A DNA stretch of 64,000 nt, taken from positions 1 through 64,000 of the forward strand of contig NZ_RCUY01000015.1 in the NCBI RefSeq assembly GCF_003667575.1, written 5' to 3'. This DNA is from Mycetocola lacteus. GTDB taxonomy: Bacteria > Actinomycetota > Actinomycetes > Actinomycetales > Microbacteriaceae. Below are positions 52,432 through 61,998 of the stretch, in pieces (the first letter of the stretch is position 1; the number at the start of each line of letters is the position of its first letter). The notes under the pieces are model-generated. The model was given only the letters and a program-made list of their open reading frames with translations, made no database searches and was not told the DNA's origin. The position numbers were made by a program, and so were the translations under genes.

Positions 52432-53736
52432 CTAACCCAGCAGCGTCTCGCCGATATACCCGTCGGCCGCGCAGCCCGGCGGAATCACAAACACCGCCGA
52501 GCCCACCGGGATCTGCCATTCGTTGAGCAGATCCAGTTCGTCCAGCGAGCGCTGGATCGGCACAAACTGATGCTCCACATCCGCCTGATAGCTGGCGAAC
52601 AGCAGCCCCGAATGCGAGATCCCCTCGGCCGTGGGTGGCGCATCAAAGTTGTATCCGCGTCGGAAGATGCGCCGTGAGGTATCGGCCAGCCGGGCCCGAC
52701 GAATGTGCGAGAACTCGGCGATCACCGGGAATCCCACCACGGTCTTCGCCTCGAAATCCGGCTCATCGTGCTCCCGAGACCCGGTGAGCGGTGCTCCGTT
52801 ATCCAGCTTCCGCCCCACCGACTGCTCGCGGCCCTCACGGTCCAGACGATCCCACTTATCCAGGTCCATCTCGATTCGACGCAGCACAAACCCGGTGCCC
52901 CCGCGCGCCCAGGAGGATCGGTCGGCGATCCACACCAGGTCCTCGAAGTCGCGGGTACCCGGCGCCGGGTTCACGGTGCCGTCGATCTGACCAAACAGGT
53001 TCCGCATCGTGGTCCCCACTTTTTCCGACCCGCGTGCCCGCCGAAAACCCGGCTGCTGCCAGCGCAGCGTGGTGAAACTCCGGGCATCCTTGAGGAGCAT
53101 GCGTAGCGCATGGGCCAGCGTGAGTGGGTCGTCCGCACCCACCTGGAGCAGCAGATCCCCATCCCCATAGGCGGGATCCAGCCGGTCCACGCTGAACGCG
53201 GGCAGCGGACCCAGCCAGGCGGGGCTCGGTTTTTCCGGGGCCAGGGCGGCGACCCGGGGTCCGAACCCAAAGGTCACCGTGAGCCGCGACGGCAGCACCG
53301 CAAGCTCGGGCTCGGAGTCGGCAAGCGCGGCCTTCCCGCCAGTCAACCGGGCGGCATCATCGGTGAGGATCCGCATCAGCCGGATCATCCCCGCCCGATC
53401 CACCTCGGGTCGCAGATCCAGCGCCACAAACGTGGTGTGCGCCTGCGGCACGGTGTCGATGCCCGCCTGATGCTCCCCAAAAAAGGGAACGGTCTCGGCG
53501 GCGGGATCAGCATCCGGGACCTCGGTGGGTACGGCCGCGGGTGAGGCCGAGGCGCGCGTCAGCACATCCACCCCGATCGCCGCGGCCGCCCCCACCCCGG
53601 CGACGGCACCACCAAACAGCAGCCCTCGACGACTGATCCGCCCCCGCGAATGCTCCGGAACCGGACGAGGCTGCCGTTCCGCCTCGGTCACGGATTCGGG
53701 TGGGGTGGCGGCGCTATCGACGTTCCCCCGCGACAC
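52432..53736 (-). CDS. DyP-type heme peroxidase with Tat signal (EfeB-like)
   Basis: A 434-residue peroxidase. A twin-arginine signal (SRRGLL, 35-40, then a hydrophobic stretch) exports the folded enzyme. The heme-site motif GQIDG is at 249-253 (Asp252 catalytic) and His344 in EFSHIRRA is the probable iron ligand. In EfeUOB systems it takes iron from heme; here it follows copper genes by 1 bp, so it probably works in the same envelope metal pathway. Last gene of the operon. Confidence 0.9.
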   Translation of the reverse strand: MSRGNVDSAATPPESVTEAERQPRPVPEHSRGRISRRGLLFGGAVAGVGAAAAIGVDVLTRASASPAAVPTEVPDADPAAETVPFFGEHQAGIDTVPQAHTTFVALDLRPEVDRAGMIRLMRILTDDAARLTGGKAALADSEPELAVLPSRLTVTFGFGPRVAALAPEKPSPAWLGPLPAFSVDRLDPAYGDGDLLLQVGADDPLTLAHALRMLLKDARSFTTLRWQQPGFRRARGSEKVGTTMRNLFGQIDGTVNPAPGTRDFEDLVWIADRSSWARGGTGFVLRRIEMDLDKWDRLDREGREQSVGRKLDNGAPLTGSREHDEPDFEAKTVVGFPVIAEFSHIRRARLADTSRRIFRRGYNFDAPPTAEGISHSGLLFASYQADVEHQFVPIQRSLDELDLLNEWQIPVGSAVFVIPPGCAADGYIGETLLG

Positions 53737-53737
53737 G

Positions 53738-54301
53738 CTAGTGTCCGGTGCCGGGCGTGGGGGCGTCGGTCTCGTAGTTCTCGTTGGCGCCGGCGTAGTC
53801 CTTCACCGGGACGTCCTGAGTGAGTACGGTTCCGTTGGCGAAGGCCAGGATGACACTCACGGTGTCGCCGGCGACCAGCGGCTTGGTGAGTCCCATGATC
53901 ATGATGTGGTTGCCGCCGGGCTTGAGCTCAAACGTTCCCCCCGCGGGAATCACAAAGCCGCCCTCCTTGGGGCGCATGACCATCTGACCACTTCCGTTAT
54001 CCACGGTCTCGTGCAGTTCCACCTGGGTGGCCTGGGCGATCCCCGCGGCGGTCAGGTTCACATCGGTGCCACCGGTGTTTTTGAACTCGCCAAACACCGC
54101 GGACATGCCCTCGGGGGCGGCCTTGATCCACGCGTCGGTGAAGGTCACACCCTCGGGAGCCTTCATCTCGGTGGCCGCATCCTCGGACGGGCTGGCCGAG
54201 GTCGAGGGGGCCGTGCCGGCACCGGTGCTGGCGCACCCCGACAGGGCGAGCAGGGCGGCTGCGGCGATCAGGCCTACACGAGTGGTCGCACGTACGGTCA
54301 T
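53738..54301 (-). CDS. PCu(A)C copper chaperone lipoprotein
   Basis: A 187-residue lipoprotein (lipobox LSGC, 20-23). The copper site is formed by His97, Met107/Met109, His132 and Met134/Met136 (VELHETVDNGSGQMVMR and GGNHIMIMG). It delivers copper to the CuA or CuB site of cytochrome oxidase in other bacteria. Overlaps the copC gene by 4 bp; downstream is the DyP peroxidase. Confidence 0.92.
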   Translation of the reverse strand: MTVRATTRVGLIAAAALLALSGCASTGAGTAPSTSASPSEDAATEMKAPEGVTFTDAWIKAAPEGMSAVFGEFKNTGGTDVNLTAAGIAQATQVELHETVDNGSGQMVMRPKEGGFVIPAGGTFELKPGGNHIMIMGLTKPLVAGDTVSVILAFANGTVLTQDVPVKDYAGANENYETDAPTPGTGH

Positions 54302-54993
54302 GAGTTGTTCTCCTTGGTACTGATGGGGTCGTCGGTTGGGGTGTTGTCGGGACGTTTCCGAGTGATAATCAGGCGAACCACCAGGAAGATAATCGCGGCC
54401 ACGAGGGCACCGCCGATCCCAATCACAACGTATCGCAGCGGTGAATCGGGACCAAATGAGCCGCCGTCCTCGGCCGAAACGGTGGCCGTCGGGGCTGCGG
54501 AGGGCTGCGCCGCCGCCGACTCCTGCGGGGTCACGACGGCCGGGGCGCTGGGGGCCGCGGATCCCTCGGTACCACCGGCCGCCGGAGCATTCAGGGTGAA
54601 GGGAATGGTGCCACTGATCGGGTGTCCGTCCGAGGACACCACGCGCCAGGCGATGGTCAGCGCGCCGTTGGGCATGCCCGGGCGTAGCGGCGCCGTGGCG
54701 ACCGCACCGGCACTGGTGGGTTCACCCTCGACCCAGTCGGTGCCCGCCGCATCGGTCACCAGGACCTTGGTTCCCACGCCGAGGATGGTGGCGGAGAAGG
54801 TCAGCGTCACGTTCTCGGGGGCAACCGTCAGGGTTGCGTTCGGGGCCGGATCGGAGGAAAGAATCTGGTCATGGGCCGAGGCCTGGTGGGCGGGAAGCAG
54901 GATCCCCGCGGACAGGACGGTCACCAGGGTGCCCAGGAGCAGGGCGAGGCGTGCACGACGGGGCGGACCGGCGGCGGAATGGGTGGTCAACAT
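54298..54993 (-). CDS. copC: CopC-domain copper-binding protein, membrane-anchored
   Basis: A 231-residue protein. The signal peptide ends before His41 (AHDQILSSDP), the N-terminal copper ligand; His124 in SSDGHPISG is the other. After the CopC beta-barrel (to about 140) comes a Pro/Ala/Ser linker and one C-terminal transmembrane helix (VVIGIGGALVAAIIFLVVRLI). It overlaps the copD-ctaG gene by one base and hands copper to it. Confidence 0.92.
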   Translation of the reverse strand: MLTTHSAAGPPRRARLALLLGTLVTVLSAGILLPAHQASAHDQILSSDPAPNATLTVAPENVTLTFSATILGVGTKVLVTDAAGTDWVEGEPTSAGAVATAPLRPGMPNGALTIAWRVVSSDGHPISGTIPFTLNAPAAGGTEGSAAPSAPAVVTPQESAAAQPSAAPTATVSAEDGGSFGPDSPLRYVVIGIGGALVAAIIFLVVRLIITRKRPDNTPTDDPISTKENNS

Positions 54994-57170
54994 CAGGAAT
55001 TCTCCTTCGTTGTGTGAGAGTCGGACTCGGTGAGTTCGAGACCAGCTGCGGTCTCGGCGGGGGTTTCGGGGATCGCGGTGTCCGCGGAGGACTCGGCGGC
55101 GTCATCACGGACCTTAATCTGGGCCAGACGCGCGTTATAGGCGTTCAATTCGGCGTCACCATCGCGGTCGGCACGACGGTCGTACCGCTTGGCGGCACGC
55201 TCCTCGCTGCGCATCCACTGGACCACCACAACGATCGCGACCAGGACGGTGGGGAACTCTCCCGCACCCCAGGCGATACCGCCACCCACACCCTGATCGG
55301 CCAGCAGCGCGTCCTGGTCGGTGAAGCGCATCGCCGTCCACCAGGGCTCGGCCAGAATGTCGGTGGCCGACATCAGCGACAGACCAAAGAACGCGTGGAA
55401 GGCCAGGGTGGCCAGCAGCAGAATAAGGCGCAGCGGGTAGATCGGACGGCCCGGTCCCGGGTCCACCCCGATCAGCACCCAGAAGAACAGGTAGCCGCTG
55501 GCGAGGAAGTGGACGGTCATCAGGAAGTGGCCCTGGTGGGTGAACATCGACCACTCGAACCAGCCCGAGTAGTAGAACACCACCAGGCTACCGGCGAAGA
55601 TGACCCCGGCGACGGCCGGGTGCGAGAGCAGCTTGAGATAGCGGGAGTGCACAAGCACCAGGATCCACTCGCGCAGGCCGCGGCTCCCGTCGGTACGCAC
55701 CGGCAGCGCGCGCAGGGCGAGCAGGACCGGACCACCCAGCACGAGCAGCGGGGGCACAAACATCATCAGACCCATGTGCTGAATCATGTGGGTGCTAAAC
55801 GAGGTTTCCCCATACACGCCGGGGCCACCGCTGGTCACATAGATCAGCCCGACACAGCCCAGCACCCAGCAGATGGTGCGGAACAGCGGCCACTTATCGC
55901 CGCGCTTGCGCAGACGCAGCACCGTGCGAATGTAGAGGCCCGCGCCCACCACGGCCACGGCGATCCAGAACCAGTCGGCGTGGAACTCGGTGATCATCCG
56001 CCACGGGGTTACCGGCGGCGGCACGTCAAAGCCGAGCAGGGCGCTACGCACCGCATCGTCCACCTCGCCCGAGGTGGGCAGCGGAACCTGCGGCACCGGC
56101 GGGGCGCTGCGGGAGAGGGCCACCGAGGCCCCCATCGCGATGGCCATAAACGCAACCTCGGCGATGATCATGCGAACAAAGAGCTTCTTGCTGGCGGGAT
56201 CCTGACGCAGCTTGGGAATCAGCGAGGTGCGATAGCGCGCTCCGGCCAGGCCCAGGAGTACCAGGATGATGATCTTGACCAGCAGCAGCTGACCATAGGC
56301 GGTGGTCCACAGATCGCTCAGCGTGGTCAGACGCAGCGAGGCGTTGACCACCCCGGAGAAGGCCACCGCGGCAAAGGCCCAGCCGGCCACAATCGAGTAG
56401 CGCTCCACCACGACCGGGAATCGCTTACGCGTGGCATTGCGGAACACGAGCACCGCGATCAGCCCGCCCACCCAGACGGTGACACCGACGATGTGTACGG
56501 CGAGGCTGTTGACGGCATTGGAGTGCTCATCGGTTCCGGCCGCGTGGCCGGAGAGCGCGAGCGGCAGCAGGGCCAGCACGCCGATCGCATTGGCCGCGGC
56601 GACCCAGGCGAGGCGGCGGGCAAACGTGGTGATGATCGCACACACCAGGACCAGCACCAGCGAGAGCGCCAGCGCGATCCCCAGGTCGATCCCGGTGACG
56701 TACTGAATCAGATTGGACAGATAGGAGGGCGCGGTGATCGGCTCACCAAACGTGTTGGCGGCGGTGAACAGCAGCACCGCCAGGGCGGCAAAGAACCAGG
56801 TCCAGGCGGCCCAGCCGGCCCAGTACACGGCACGCTCCTGGATGCGGCTGGTGCGACCGGGCACACTCTTCTGGCCGGGCAGGATGAAGGTGGCCAGGAG
56901 CAGCATGCCGATCGTAACGCTCGCGAAGAGGTCGTGCAGGACGCGGGCGACCGGCAGGCCCCACAGCACCAGGTTGCCGGGGTTCACCAGCGCGGTATCG
57001 CGGGAAAGCGCGCCGGTCAGGTTGAGGCCGATGACCAGGGTGACCAGGGCCAGGGCGATCATCAGGGCGGGAGTCAGAATGGAGGCGAGTTTTTGGCTCG
57101 GGGTGCGCGGGGGAAGAGCGCGCTCGGGAACGGGTGCCAGTGAGGCATCCGAGGCGGAAGTGACGGCCAC
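54993..57170 (-). CDS. CopD-CtaG fusion: copper import/cytochrome oxidase assembly protein
   Basis: A 725-residue membrane protein with about fifteen helices. The N-terminal half (to about 330) is a CopD domain (NSLAVHIVGVTVWVGGLIAVLVF); the C-terminal half (about 390-640) is a Caa3/CtaG domain (STHMIQHMGLMMFVPPLLVLGGP, LMTVHFLASGYLFFWVLIG). The fusion joins copper uptake to oxidase assembly and is usual in actinobacteria. A charged tail ends the protein. First gene of the copC-PCuAC-DyP operon. Confidence 0.92.
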   Translation of the reverse strand: MAVTSASDASLAPVPERALPPRTPSQKLASILTPALMIALALVTLVIGLNLTGALSRDTALVNPGNLVLWGLPVARVLHDLFASVTIGMLLLATFILPGQKSVPGRTSRIQERAVYWAGWAAWTWFFAALAVLLFTAANTFGEPITAPSYLSNLIQYVTGIDLGIALALSLVLVLVCAIITTFARRLAWVAAANAIGVLALLPLALSGHAAGTDEHSNAVNSLAVHIVGVTVWVGGLIAVLVFRNATRKRFPVVVERYSIVAGWAFAAVAFSGVVNASLRLTTLSDLWTTAYGQLLLVKIIILVLLGLAGARYRTSLIPKLRQDPASKKLFVRMIIAEVAFMAIAMGASVALSRSAPPVPQVPLPTSGEVDDAVRSALLGFDVPPPVTPWRMITEFHADWFWIAVAVVGAGLYIRTVLRLRKRGDKWPLFRTICWVLGCVGLIYVTSGGPGVYGETSFSTHMIQHMGLMMFVPPLLVLGGPVLLALRALPVRTDGSRGLREWILVLVHSRYLKLLSHPAVAGVIFAGSLVVFYYSGWFEWSMFTHQGHFLMTVHFLASGYLFFWVLIGVDPGPGRPIYPLRLILLLATLAFHAFFGLSLMSATDILAEPWWTAMRFTDQDALLADQGVGGGIAWGAGEFPTVLVAIVVVVQWMRSEERAAKRYDRRADRDGDAELNAYNARLAQIKVRDDAAESSADTAIPETPAETAAGLELTESDSHTTKENS

Positions 57171-57303
57171 GTTGGGTGGCTCCTTTCACGGTGATGCAGG
57201 AGATATCTACGGGGGCAGCGCGGGGCATACCGAAACGGCGCGGTGCGAGATGACGGCACGCGCGGAAAACCGCGACCCTGTGGGCGCGGGAAACGGGGGA
57301 ACT

Positions 57304-57918
57304 CTAGCGGGCGAGTACCGGTGGTCCGCGATGGCGCAGGGTCGAGGCATACACCCCGAGCGGGATCAGCGCATCGGGCCGCTCGGCACGGGGCGGAACC
57401 GCCACCGAACGCGGACCCTCGATGGGCTCCAGCCGGTACAACCAGGCGGCCAGCGCGAGGGCGGCGAGGGTCAGCAGGGAGCGCATCAGCGCCTCCCCCT
57501 GATACAGCGCAAATACGGTCAGGGCCGCGGCGAGCGCGTGCGCTCCCCACATGAACGGGCCCAGATGGGCCGCATGCTCGGCGGCGGAGACGGTGGCCAC
57601 GATGTCCACATCGGTGGGGGTGTGCTGATGACCCAGACCGCTCATCGGTGCGTTCTGCACCCGGCCGCCGGCACCCAGCACAAACAGAATGTGAAAGAAC
57701 GCCTGACTGATCAGGACCGCGAGCGACAGCCGCGCCGCCGAAAGCTTCTTCCCGGCCAAAAAGACCGAGACCACAATGGAGAGCACCAGCGGAACCACGA
57801 TGCCCACGACACCCGGCATCGAGGCCCCGGCACCCACGTGGGAAAGCAGGGCCACAAAGGTGGCGATCCCGGCCGCTAACAGGCCGCGGATCAGCCGCTT
57901 CCCGCGTGCGCCGTCCAT
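57304..57918 (-). CDS. Membrane protein of a copper locus, unknown function
   Basis: A 204-residue protein with five to six hydrophobic segments. A His-containing loop (GLGHQHTPTDVDI, then AEHAAHLGPFMWGAH) faces one side and could bind metal. It precedes the copD-ctaG gene by 133 bp in the same direction. TAGAAT on the minus strand (57926-57931) ends 7 bases before the ATG at 57918, so the mRNA is probably leaderless and the ATG at 57927 is not used. Confidence 0.72.
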   Translation of the reverse strand: MDGARGKRLIRGLLAAGIATFVALLSHVGAGASMPGVVGIVVPLVLSIVVSVFLAGKKLSAARLSLAVLISQAFFHILFVLGAGGRVQNAPMSGLGHQHTPTDVDIVATVSAAEHAAHLGPFMWGAHALAAALTVFALYQGEALMRSLLTLAALALAAWLYRLEPIEGPRSVAVPPRAERPDALIPLGVYASTLRHRGPPVLAR

Positions 57919-57925
57919 ACCCGCC

Positions 57926-57931
57926 ATTCTA
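57926..57931 (-). promoter_or_regulatory. -10 box of a leaderless copper-locus mRNA
   Basis: TAGAAT on the minus strand, seven bases before the ATG at 57918; the alternative ATG at 57927 would lie inside the box. Confidence 0.5.
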
Positions 57932-57987
57932 CGGGCTTGTTCGCTGTGGGCAGACTCGATGCTCAGAACCGGTGTCTGAACATCACA

Positions 57988-58023
57988 AAAGGGCCCCGTC
58001 GACTCCACTCGACGAGGCCCCTT
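57988..58023 (-). terminator. Terminator of the putrescine operon
   Basis: Hairpin with stems 57991-57995/58016-58020 and 57997-58002/58009-58014, followed on the minus strand by TTTT, 15 bp past the permease stop. Confidence 0.8.
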
Positions 58024-58038
58024 CCTACCGGATAAAAC

Positions 58039-59616
58039 CTAGCGACCCGCGTTCCGGGCGGCCTCCTCGATGGCCGCATCGGCCTCGGCGGCCTCCTTCT
58101 CCTGTGCGTCACCGGCGATACCGGCGGTCAGGGTCTTGCCCAGGAAGAAGTCGGGGTGACGGAAGCGCTGGATGACCATGATCACCACACCGATCAGGAT
58201 GACCGTGATTCCCAACACAAACACCAGTCCCATTCCGAAGACGCTGGATCCCGAACCGTAGTCGGGGTCGAAGCTGTCCACCATCGTCATCACAAACAGC
58301 ACCGCAAGAATCAGTCCGCCGATGCCCGGGAACAGGAACTGCATAAAGAAGTTCCGGACGCTGGAGAACCACTGCTTACGGAAATACCAGACACACGCGA
58401 ACGCGGTCAGCCCGTAGTAGAAGCAGATCATGATGCCCAGCGCGGTGATGGTGTCCTGCAGCACGGCCTCGGACACGATCCGCATGACCGCGTAGAACAC
58501 CGAAGCGCATACCGCCGAGACGATGGTCGCAAACCCCGGGGTGAAGTACTTGGGGTTGACCTTGCCGAAGCGGGCGGGCAGCGCGCCGTAGTGCCCCATC
58601 GCCAGGAGCGTACGCGCCGGACCCACGAAGGTGGACTGGAGCGAGGCGGCCGAGGAGGACAGCACGGCGATCGAGACGATGATCGCCAGCGGTCCAAGAA
58701 TCGGCCCGGCGAGGAAGAAGAACGCGTTCTCCTGAATCTCGGGGTTCTGCAGCCCGGTACCGGTGGTACCGACGCCGGCGAAGGAGATCATCGCCACGGC
58801 CAGCAGCAGGTAGAGCACCACCACGAGGATCACGGCGAAGGTTGCGGCCTTGCCGGGGGTCGAACGAGCGCCCTTGGTTTCCTCGTTCATGGTGAGGATC
58901 ACGTCCCAGCCCCAGAAGATAAACAGCGAGAGCGAGAGCCCGGCGGCAAAGGCGGACATGCTGCCCACGCCGAACGGGTTGAACCACTCGAGCTGGATCG
59001 GGGTGAAGTCCACCGCGTCGCCATCATAGGCCCGCACCAGGGCGACCACGATGAACACCGCGAGCACCAGGATCTGGAAGCCCACCAGCACATACTGGAA
59101 CTTCTGGGTGGTCTTCATGTCCCGGTAGGACACCATCGTAGCCAGGGCCACAAACACCAGACAGGTGACCACGTTGATGATCGGGTTCTTGGTCAGCGCC
59201 GCGATGTCCGGGTTTTGGAAGATCTGCGAGAGCGCCAGATAGAAGAAGTCCACGGCGATGCCGGCGAGGTTGGAGAGCACAATCACCGTGGCGGCGATCA
59301 GTCCCCATCCCGACATCCAGCCGAGCCAGGGCCCAAACGCGCGCACACCCCAGGTGAAGGAGGTGCCGCTGTCGGGCATCCGGGAGTTGAGTTCGCGATA
59401 GCCGAAGGCCACCAGCAGCATCGGGATGAACCCGACCAGGAAGATCGCCGGCACGTGGGTGCCAACCGCGCCCACGGTCGGGCCGATCGCTCCGGTGAAG
59501 GTGTAGGCCGGGGCGATACAGGAGATACCGATGACGATCGCACCGATCAGGCCGACCGATCCGGCCCCCAGTCCCTTCTTGGACAGGCCCGGGGTGGCCT
59601 GGGTTTCGGCGCTCAT
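58039..59616 (-). CDS. APC-superfamily amino acid/polyamine permease
   Basis: A 525-residue transporter with twelve helices. The first helix GLIGAIVIGISCIAPAYTFTG carries the Gly-rich substrate loop of the APC family; FGWGWDVI-like and STPGKAATFAVI segments follow. As last gene of an operon with putrescine oxidase and aminobutyraldehyde dehydrogenase it probably imports putrescine. Start overlaps the usp stop (ATGA); the longer frame is a shadow. Confidence 0.9.
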   Translation of the reverse strand: MSAETQATPGLSKKGLGAGSVGLIGAIVIGISCIAPAYTFTGAIGPTVGAVGTHVPAIFLVGFIPMLLVAFGYRELNSRMPDSGTSFTWGVRAFGPWLGWMSGWGLIAATVIVLSNLAGIAVDFFYLALSQIFQNPDIAALTKNPIINVVTCLVFVALATMVSYRDMKTTQKFQYVLVGFQILVLAVFIVVALVRAYDGDAVDFTPIQLEWFNPFGVGSMSAFAAGLSLSLFIFWGWDVILTMNEETKGARSTPGKAATFAVILVVVLYLLLAVAMISFAGVGTTGTGLQNPEIQENAFFFLAGPILGPLAIIVSIAVLSSSAASLQSTFVGPARTLLAMGHYGALPARFGKVNPKYFTPGFATIVSAVCASVFYAVMRIVSEAVLQDTITALGIMICFYYGLTAFACVWYFRKQWFSSVRNFFMQFLFPGIGGLILAVLFVMTMVDSFDPDYGSGSSVFGMGLVFVLGITVILIGVVIMVIQRFRHPDFFLGKTLTAGIAGDAQEKEAAEADAAIEEAARNAGR

Positions 59617-60497
59617 GATTGTTCTCCCTGCGAGAGCATCGACTCGCGCGGAACCACGCTCATCGGCACGGGCAGTTCGCGCAGCATCTTCGACGCGGTG
59701 GATCCGATAAACAGGTGGGCGGGGCGCGCCAGGCGGCTGGAGCCCACCAGCACGATCTCGTTGGGATCCCACTCCACCGACAGCACGGCATCCTCGATGC
59801 GCTTGCCGGTCACGATCTCGGTGGTCACCTCGATGCCCTCGGGCAGCGCCTCGCGCGCCCCGGCCTGCACGGCCTCGGCGTGGGCGTGAGCCCGGGCCTG
59901 AGCCTCGGGATCCTCGGCACCCTCGGGCGCATCCAGTGCCACCACCGAGAGCAGACGCAGCGGAATCTTAGCGGTGGCCGCCAGGTTGACGGCGGCGTTG
60001 AGCACGTTCTGCGCACCGGCGCGCAGACCGATCGCCGCGGTGACCCGGGTCAGGGTCGCGTTCGGGTCGGCGGTCTCGGCGAAACCGGCGGGGGCGAGTG
60101 CCACCGGAACCGGGGAGGAGTGCAGCAGCGCGTTGGCCACTGATCCGACGCTGAACCGGCCGAAGATGCCGCCACCGGCACCCACGATGATCGCACGCAC
60201 GTTGAGTTCCTCGGCGGCGAGGATCAGGCCCTCGGAGAACGACTCGGCGTAGACCACGTGGTGGCGGGCCTCAATGTCCGCCGGCAGGGTCGCAATCGCC
60301 TGGGTCAGCCAGCTCTCGGCGAGCTGATGCTTATACAGGTTGAAGCCCGGTGAGGTCGGAACCAGCTGGTTGCGCTCCTCCCGGTCGAGGACCAGGACCA
60401 GGTCCAACCCGGCACCGCGCGAACGCGCCAGCCGGGCCGCGAGGGCCAGGGCATCGGCCCCCTGTGGGGTATTTGTGTAGCCGACAACGTATCGCAT
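59613..60497 (-). CDS. Universal stress protein, two UspA domains
   Basis: A 294-residue tandem UspA protein. Both halves keep the ATP loop G-x2-G-x9-G(S/T): VGAGGGIFGRFSVGSVANAL near 107 and VGSSRLARPAHLFIGSTASKML near 253. It is coupled to the permease gene, and Usp proteins fused or linked to APC/cation transporters can regulate them by nucleotide binding. Fourth gene of the putrescine operon. Confidence 0.88.
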   Translation of the reverse strand: MRYVVGYTNTPQGADALALAARLARSRGAGLDLVLVLDREERNQLVPTSPGFNLYKHQLAESWLTQAIATLPADIEARHHVVYAESFSEGLILAAEELNVRAIIVGAGGGIFGRFSVGSVANALLHSSPVPVALAPAGFAETADPNATLTRVTAAIGLRAGAQNVLNAAVNLAATAKIPLRLLSVVALDAPEGAEDPEAQARAHAHAEAVQAGAREALPEGIEVTTEIVTGKRIEDAVLSVEWDPNEIVLVGSSRLARPAHLFIGSTASKMLRELPVPMSVVPRESMLSQGEQS

Positions 60498-60536
60498 GGT
60501 GAGCGCTCGCTTTCTTCACTGAAAAGGGGAGGCCAA

Positions 60537-60562
60537 GGGCGGGGTGCGGTTGCACCCCGCCC
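60537..60562 (-). terminator. Hairpin between putrescine oxidase and usp
   Basis: An 11-bp GC stem (60537-60547 with 60552-60562) with a GGTT loop, in the 113-bp gap inside the operon. Without a T run it may only reduce read-through or protect the upstream mRNA. Confidence 0.5.
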
Positions 60563-60610
60563 GAATATCACATCCTGTGTGGTGATCCGTGGTGGATCGT
60601 TGAGGGACTG

Positions 60611-61972
60611 CTACTTGGATTCGTGCCGGGCGATAATCGCCTGGGCGGTGTCGTGACCGACGCGAATGGCGCCGTCCACGTGCTGGAAGCCCTCGGCCGC
60701 CAGATCGGAGGAGGACCAGTAGATCGGTCCTACCGGGGTCGACTGCATGGCGCCGTAGCGCGCCAGACCACCCATATCGAACGAGGTGGCGTAGGCCCCG
60801 CGGGTCCACTCCTCGCTGCCCCAGTCCGACTCGTAGTAGACAACCGGGTTCTGGGCCTTCTCGCCGTAGTAGGCGGCCAGCGAGTCGAGGATTGCGGCCT
60901 TGCGGGCCTCGGCATCCTGCATGAACACCTTGTCGGCGTGCTGGTCGGACACGAATCCAACCAGGGTGCCGCGAGGGTCCTCATGGTTGGTGTTGTCATA
61001 GGCCTCGTGCACGAGCTGGTACGGGCTGAAGACGGTACCGGAGAGGCCGTCCTCGCGCCAGAACGGGGTCTCGTACACCGCGTGTACCTTGATCACCAGG
61101 CCCAGCGACATGTGCTGGTGCATCTGGTGCTTGAGGCGCGGCAGCGGCGGCTGGTAGTCGACCCGCGAGTACAGGTTCGGCGGCACGGCCATGATCGCGT
61201 ACTGTGCCTTGACGGTGATGCCGTCGGCGATCGCGGTCACCGAGTCGTCGGTGTACTCCAGGCGGCGGACCGGCTGGTTCAGGAAGACGTCGTCCCCGAG
61301 GTTCTCGGCCAGGCGCAGCGGCACCTGCTGGAGGCCACCGATCACCCGCTTGTCGAGGATGAAGTCCTCATCCACCAGGTTGGAGAAGCTGCCCGCCGAG
61401 GCGGCCATCAGGATCGCCTGCAGCGCCGAGAAGGCGTGGCGCGGCTTGGTCAGCATCGCCTCGGCCACAAACAGGCCGATGTTGTCGCGAGCCTCGATGT
61501 TGTCGGTGTTTTCCTCGAGCCAGGCCTGCCAGGTGATCGAGTCGAGCTCCTGAGCCCGCGGGTGTGCCCAGGGCTCGGTGGCTCCGACGCTCTCGGCGAG
61601 CTCGTCCAGGATCACGATCAGGCGATCCATTTCGGCGGCGGTCTCGGCGTCCACCGGGAAGCGGTCACCGCTGTAGCGGGTGTGCTTGCCGTCGCGGCCG
61701 ATGTAGATCGACTCGCCCTCGCGGTAGCGCGAGAAGGTGTCGAGCTTGAGGTTCTCCAGGGTCTCGATCAGCGCGGTCTGGTCAGGGGACACCCACTGTC
61801 CACCGATCTCCAGCATCGCACCCTCGATGGTGTCGGTCCAGAGACGTCCGCCCACCCGGTCGCGTGCTTCCAGCACCGCGACGCTGAGGCCGCGTGCCTT
61901 GAGGTCGGTCGCGGCGGTAAGCCCCGATGCCCCCGCACCGATGATGACGACGTCACGTGTGATTTCGGTCAT
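60611..61972 (-). CDS. puo: Putrescine oxidase (flavin monoamine oxidase)
   Basis: A 453-residue FAD enzyme. The dinucleotide site GAGASG is at 12-17; VLEARDRVGGRLWTD and the C-terminal GAIRVGHDTAQ are typical of flavin amine oxidases, and the start MTEITRDVVIIGAG resembles actinobacterial putrescine oxidases. It oxidises putrescine to 4-aminobutanal with release of ammonia and hydrogen peroxide. AGGAAG precedes the ATG at 61972. Followed by the permease and preceded by the dehydrogenase that uses its product. Confidence 0.92.
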   Translation of the reverse strand: MTEITRDVVIIGAGASGLTAATDLKARGLSVAVLEARDRVGGRLWTDTIEGAMLEIGGQWVSPDQTALIETLENLKLDTFSRYREGESIYIGRDGKHTRYSGDRFPVDAETAAEMDRLIVILDELAESVGATEPWAHPRAQELDSITWQAWLEENTDNIEARDNIGLFVAEAMLTKPRHAFSALQAILMAASAGSFSNLVDEDFILDKRVIGGLQQVPLRLAENLGDDVFLNQPVRRLEYTDDSVTAIADGITVKAQYAIMAVPPNLYSRVDYQPPLPRLKHQMHQHMSLGLVIKVHAVYETPFWREDGLSGTVFSPYQLVHEAYDNTNHEDPRGTLVGFVSDQHADKVFMQDAEARKAAILDSLAAYYGEKAQNPVVYYESDWGSEEWTRGAYATSFDMGGLARYGAMQSTPVGPIYWSSSDLAAEGFQHVDGAIRVGHDTAQAIIARHESK

Positions 61973-61998
61973 GTTGCTTCCTTTCCTAAAACCGTCAA

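Noticed and set aside
54834..57143. 769-residue plus-strand open frame
   Set aside because: Antisense shadow of the CopD-CtaG gene; rich in His, Gln and Asp with no domain.
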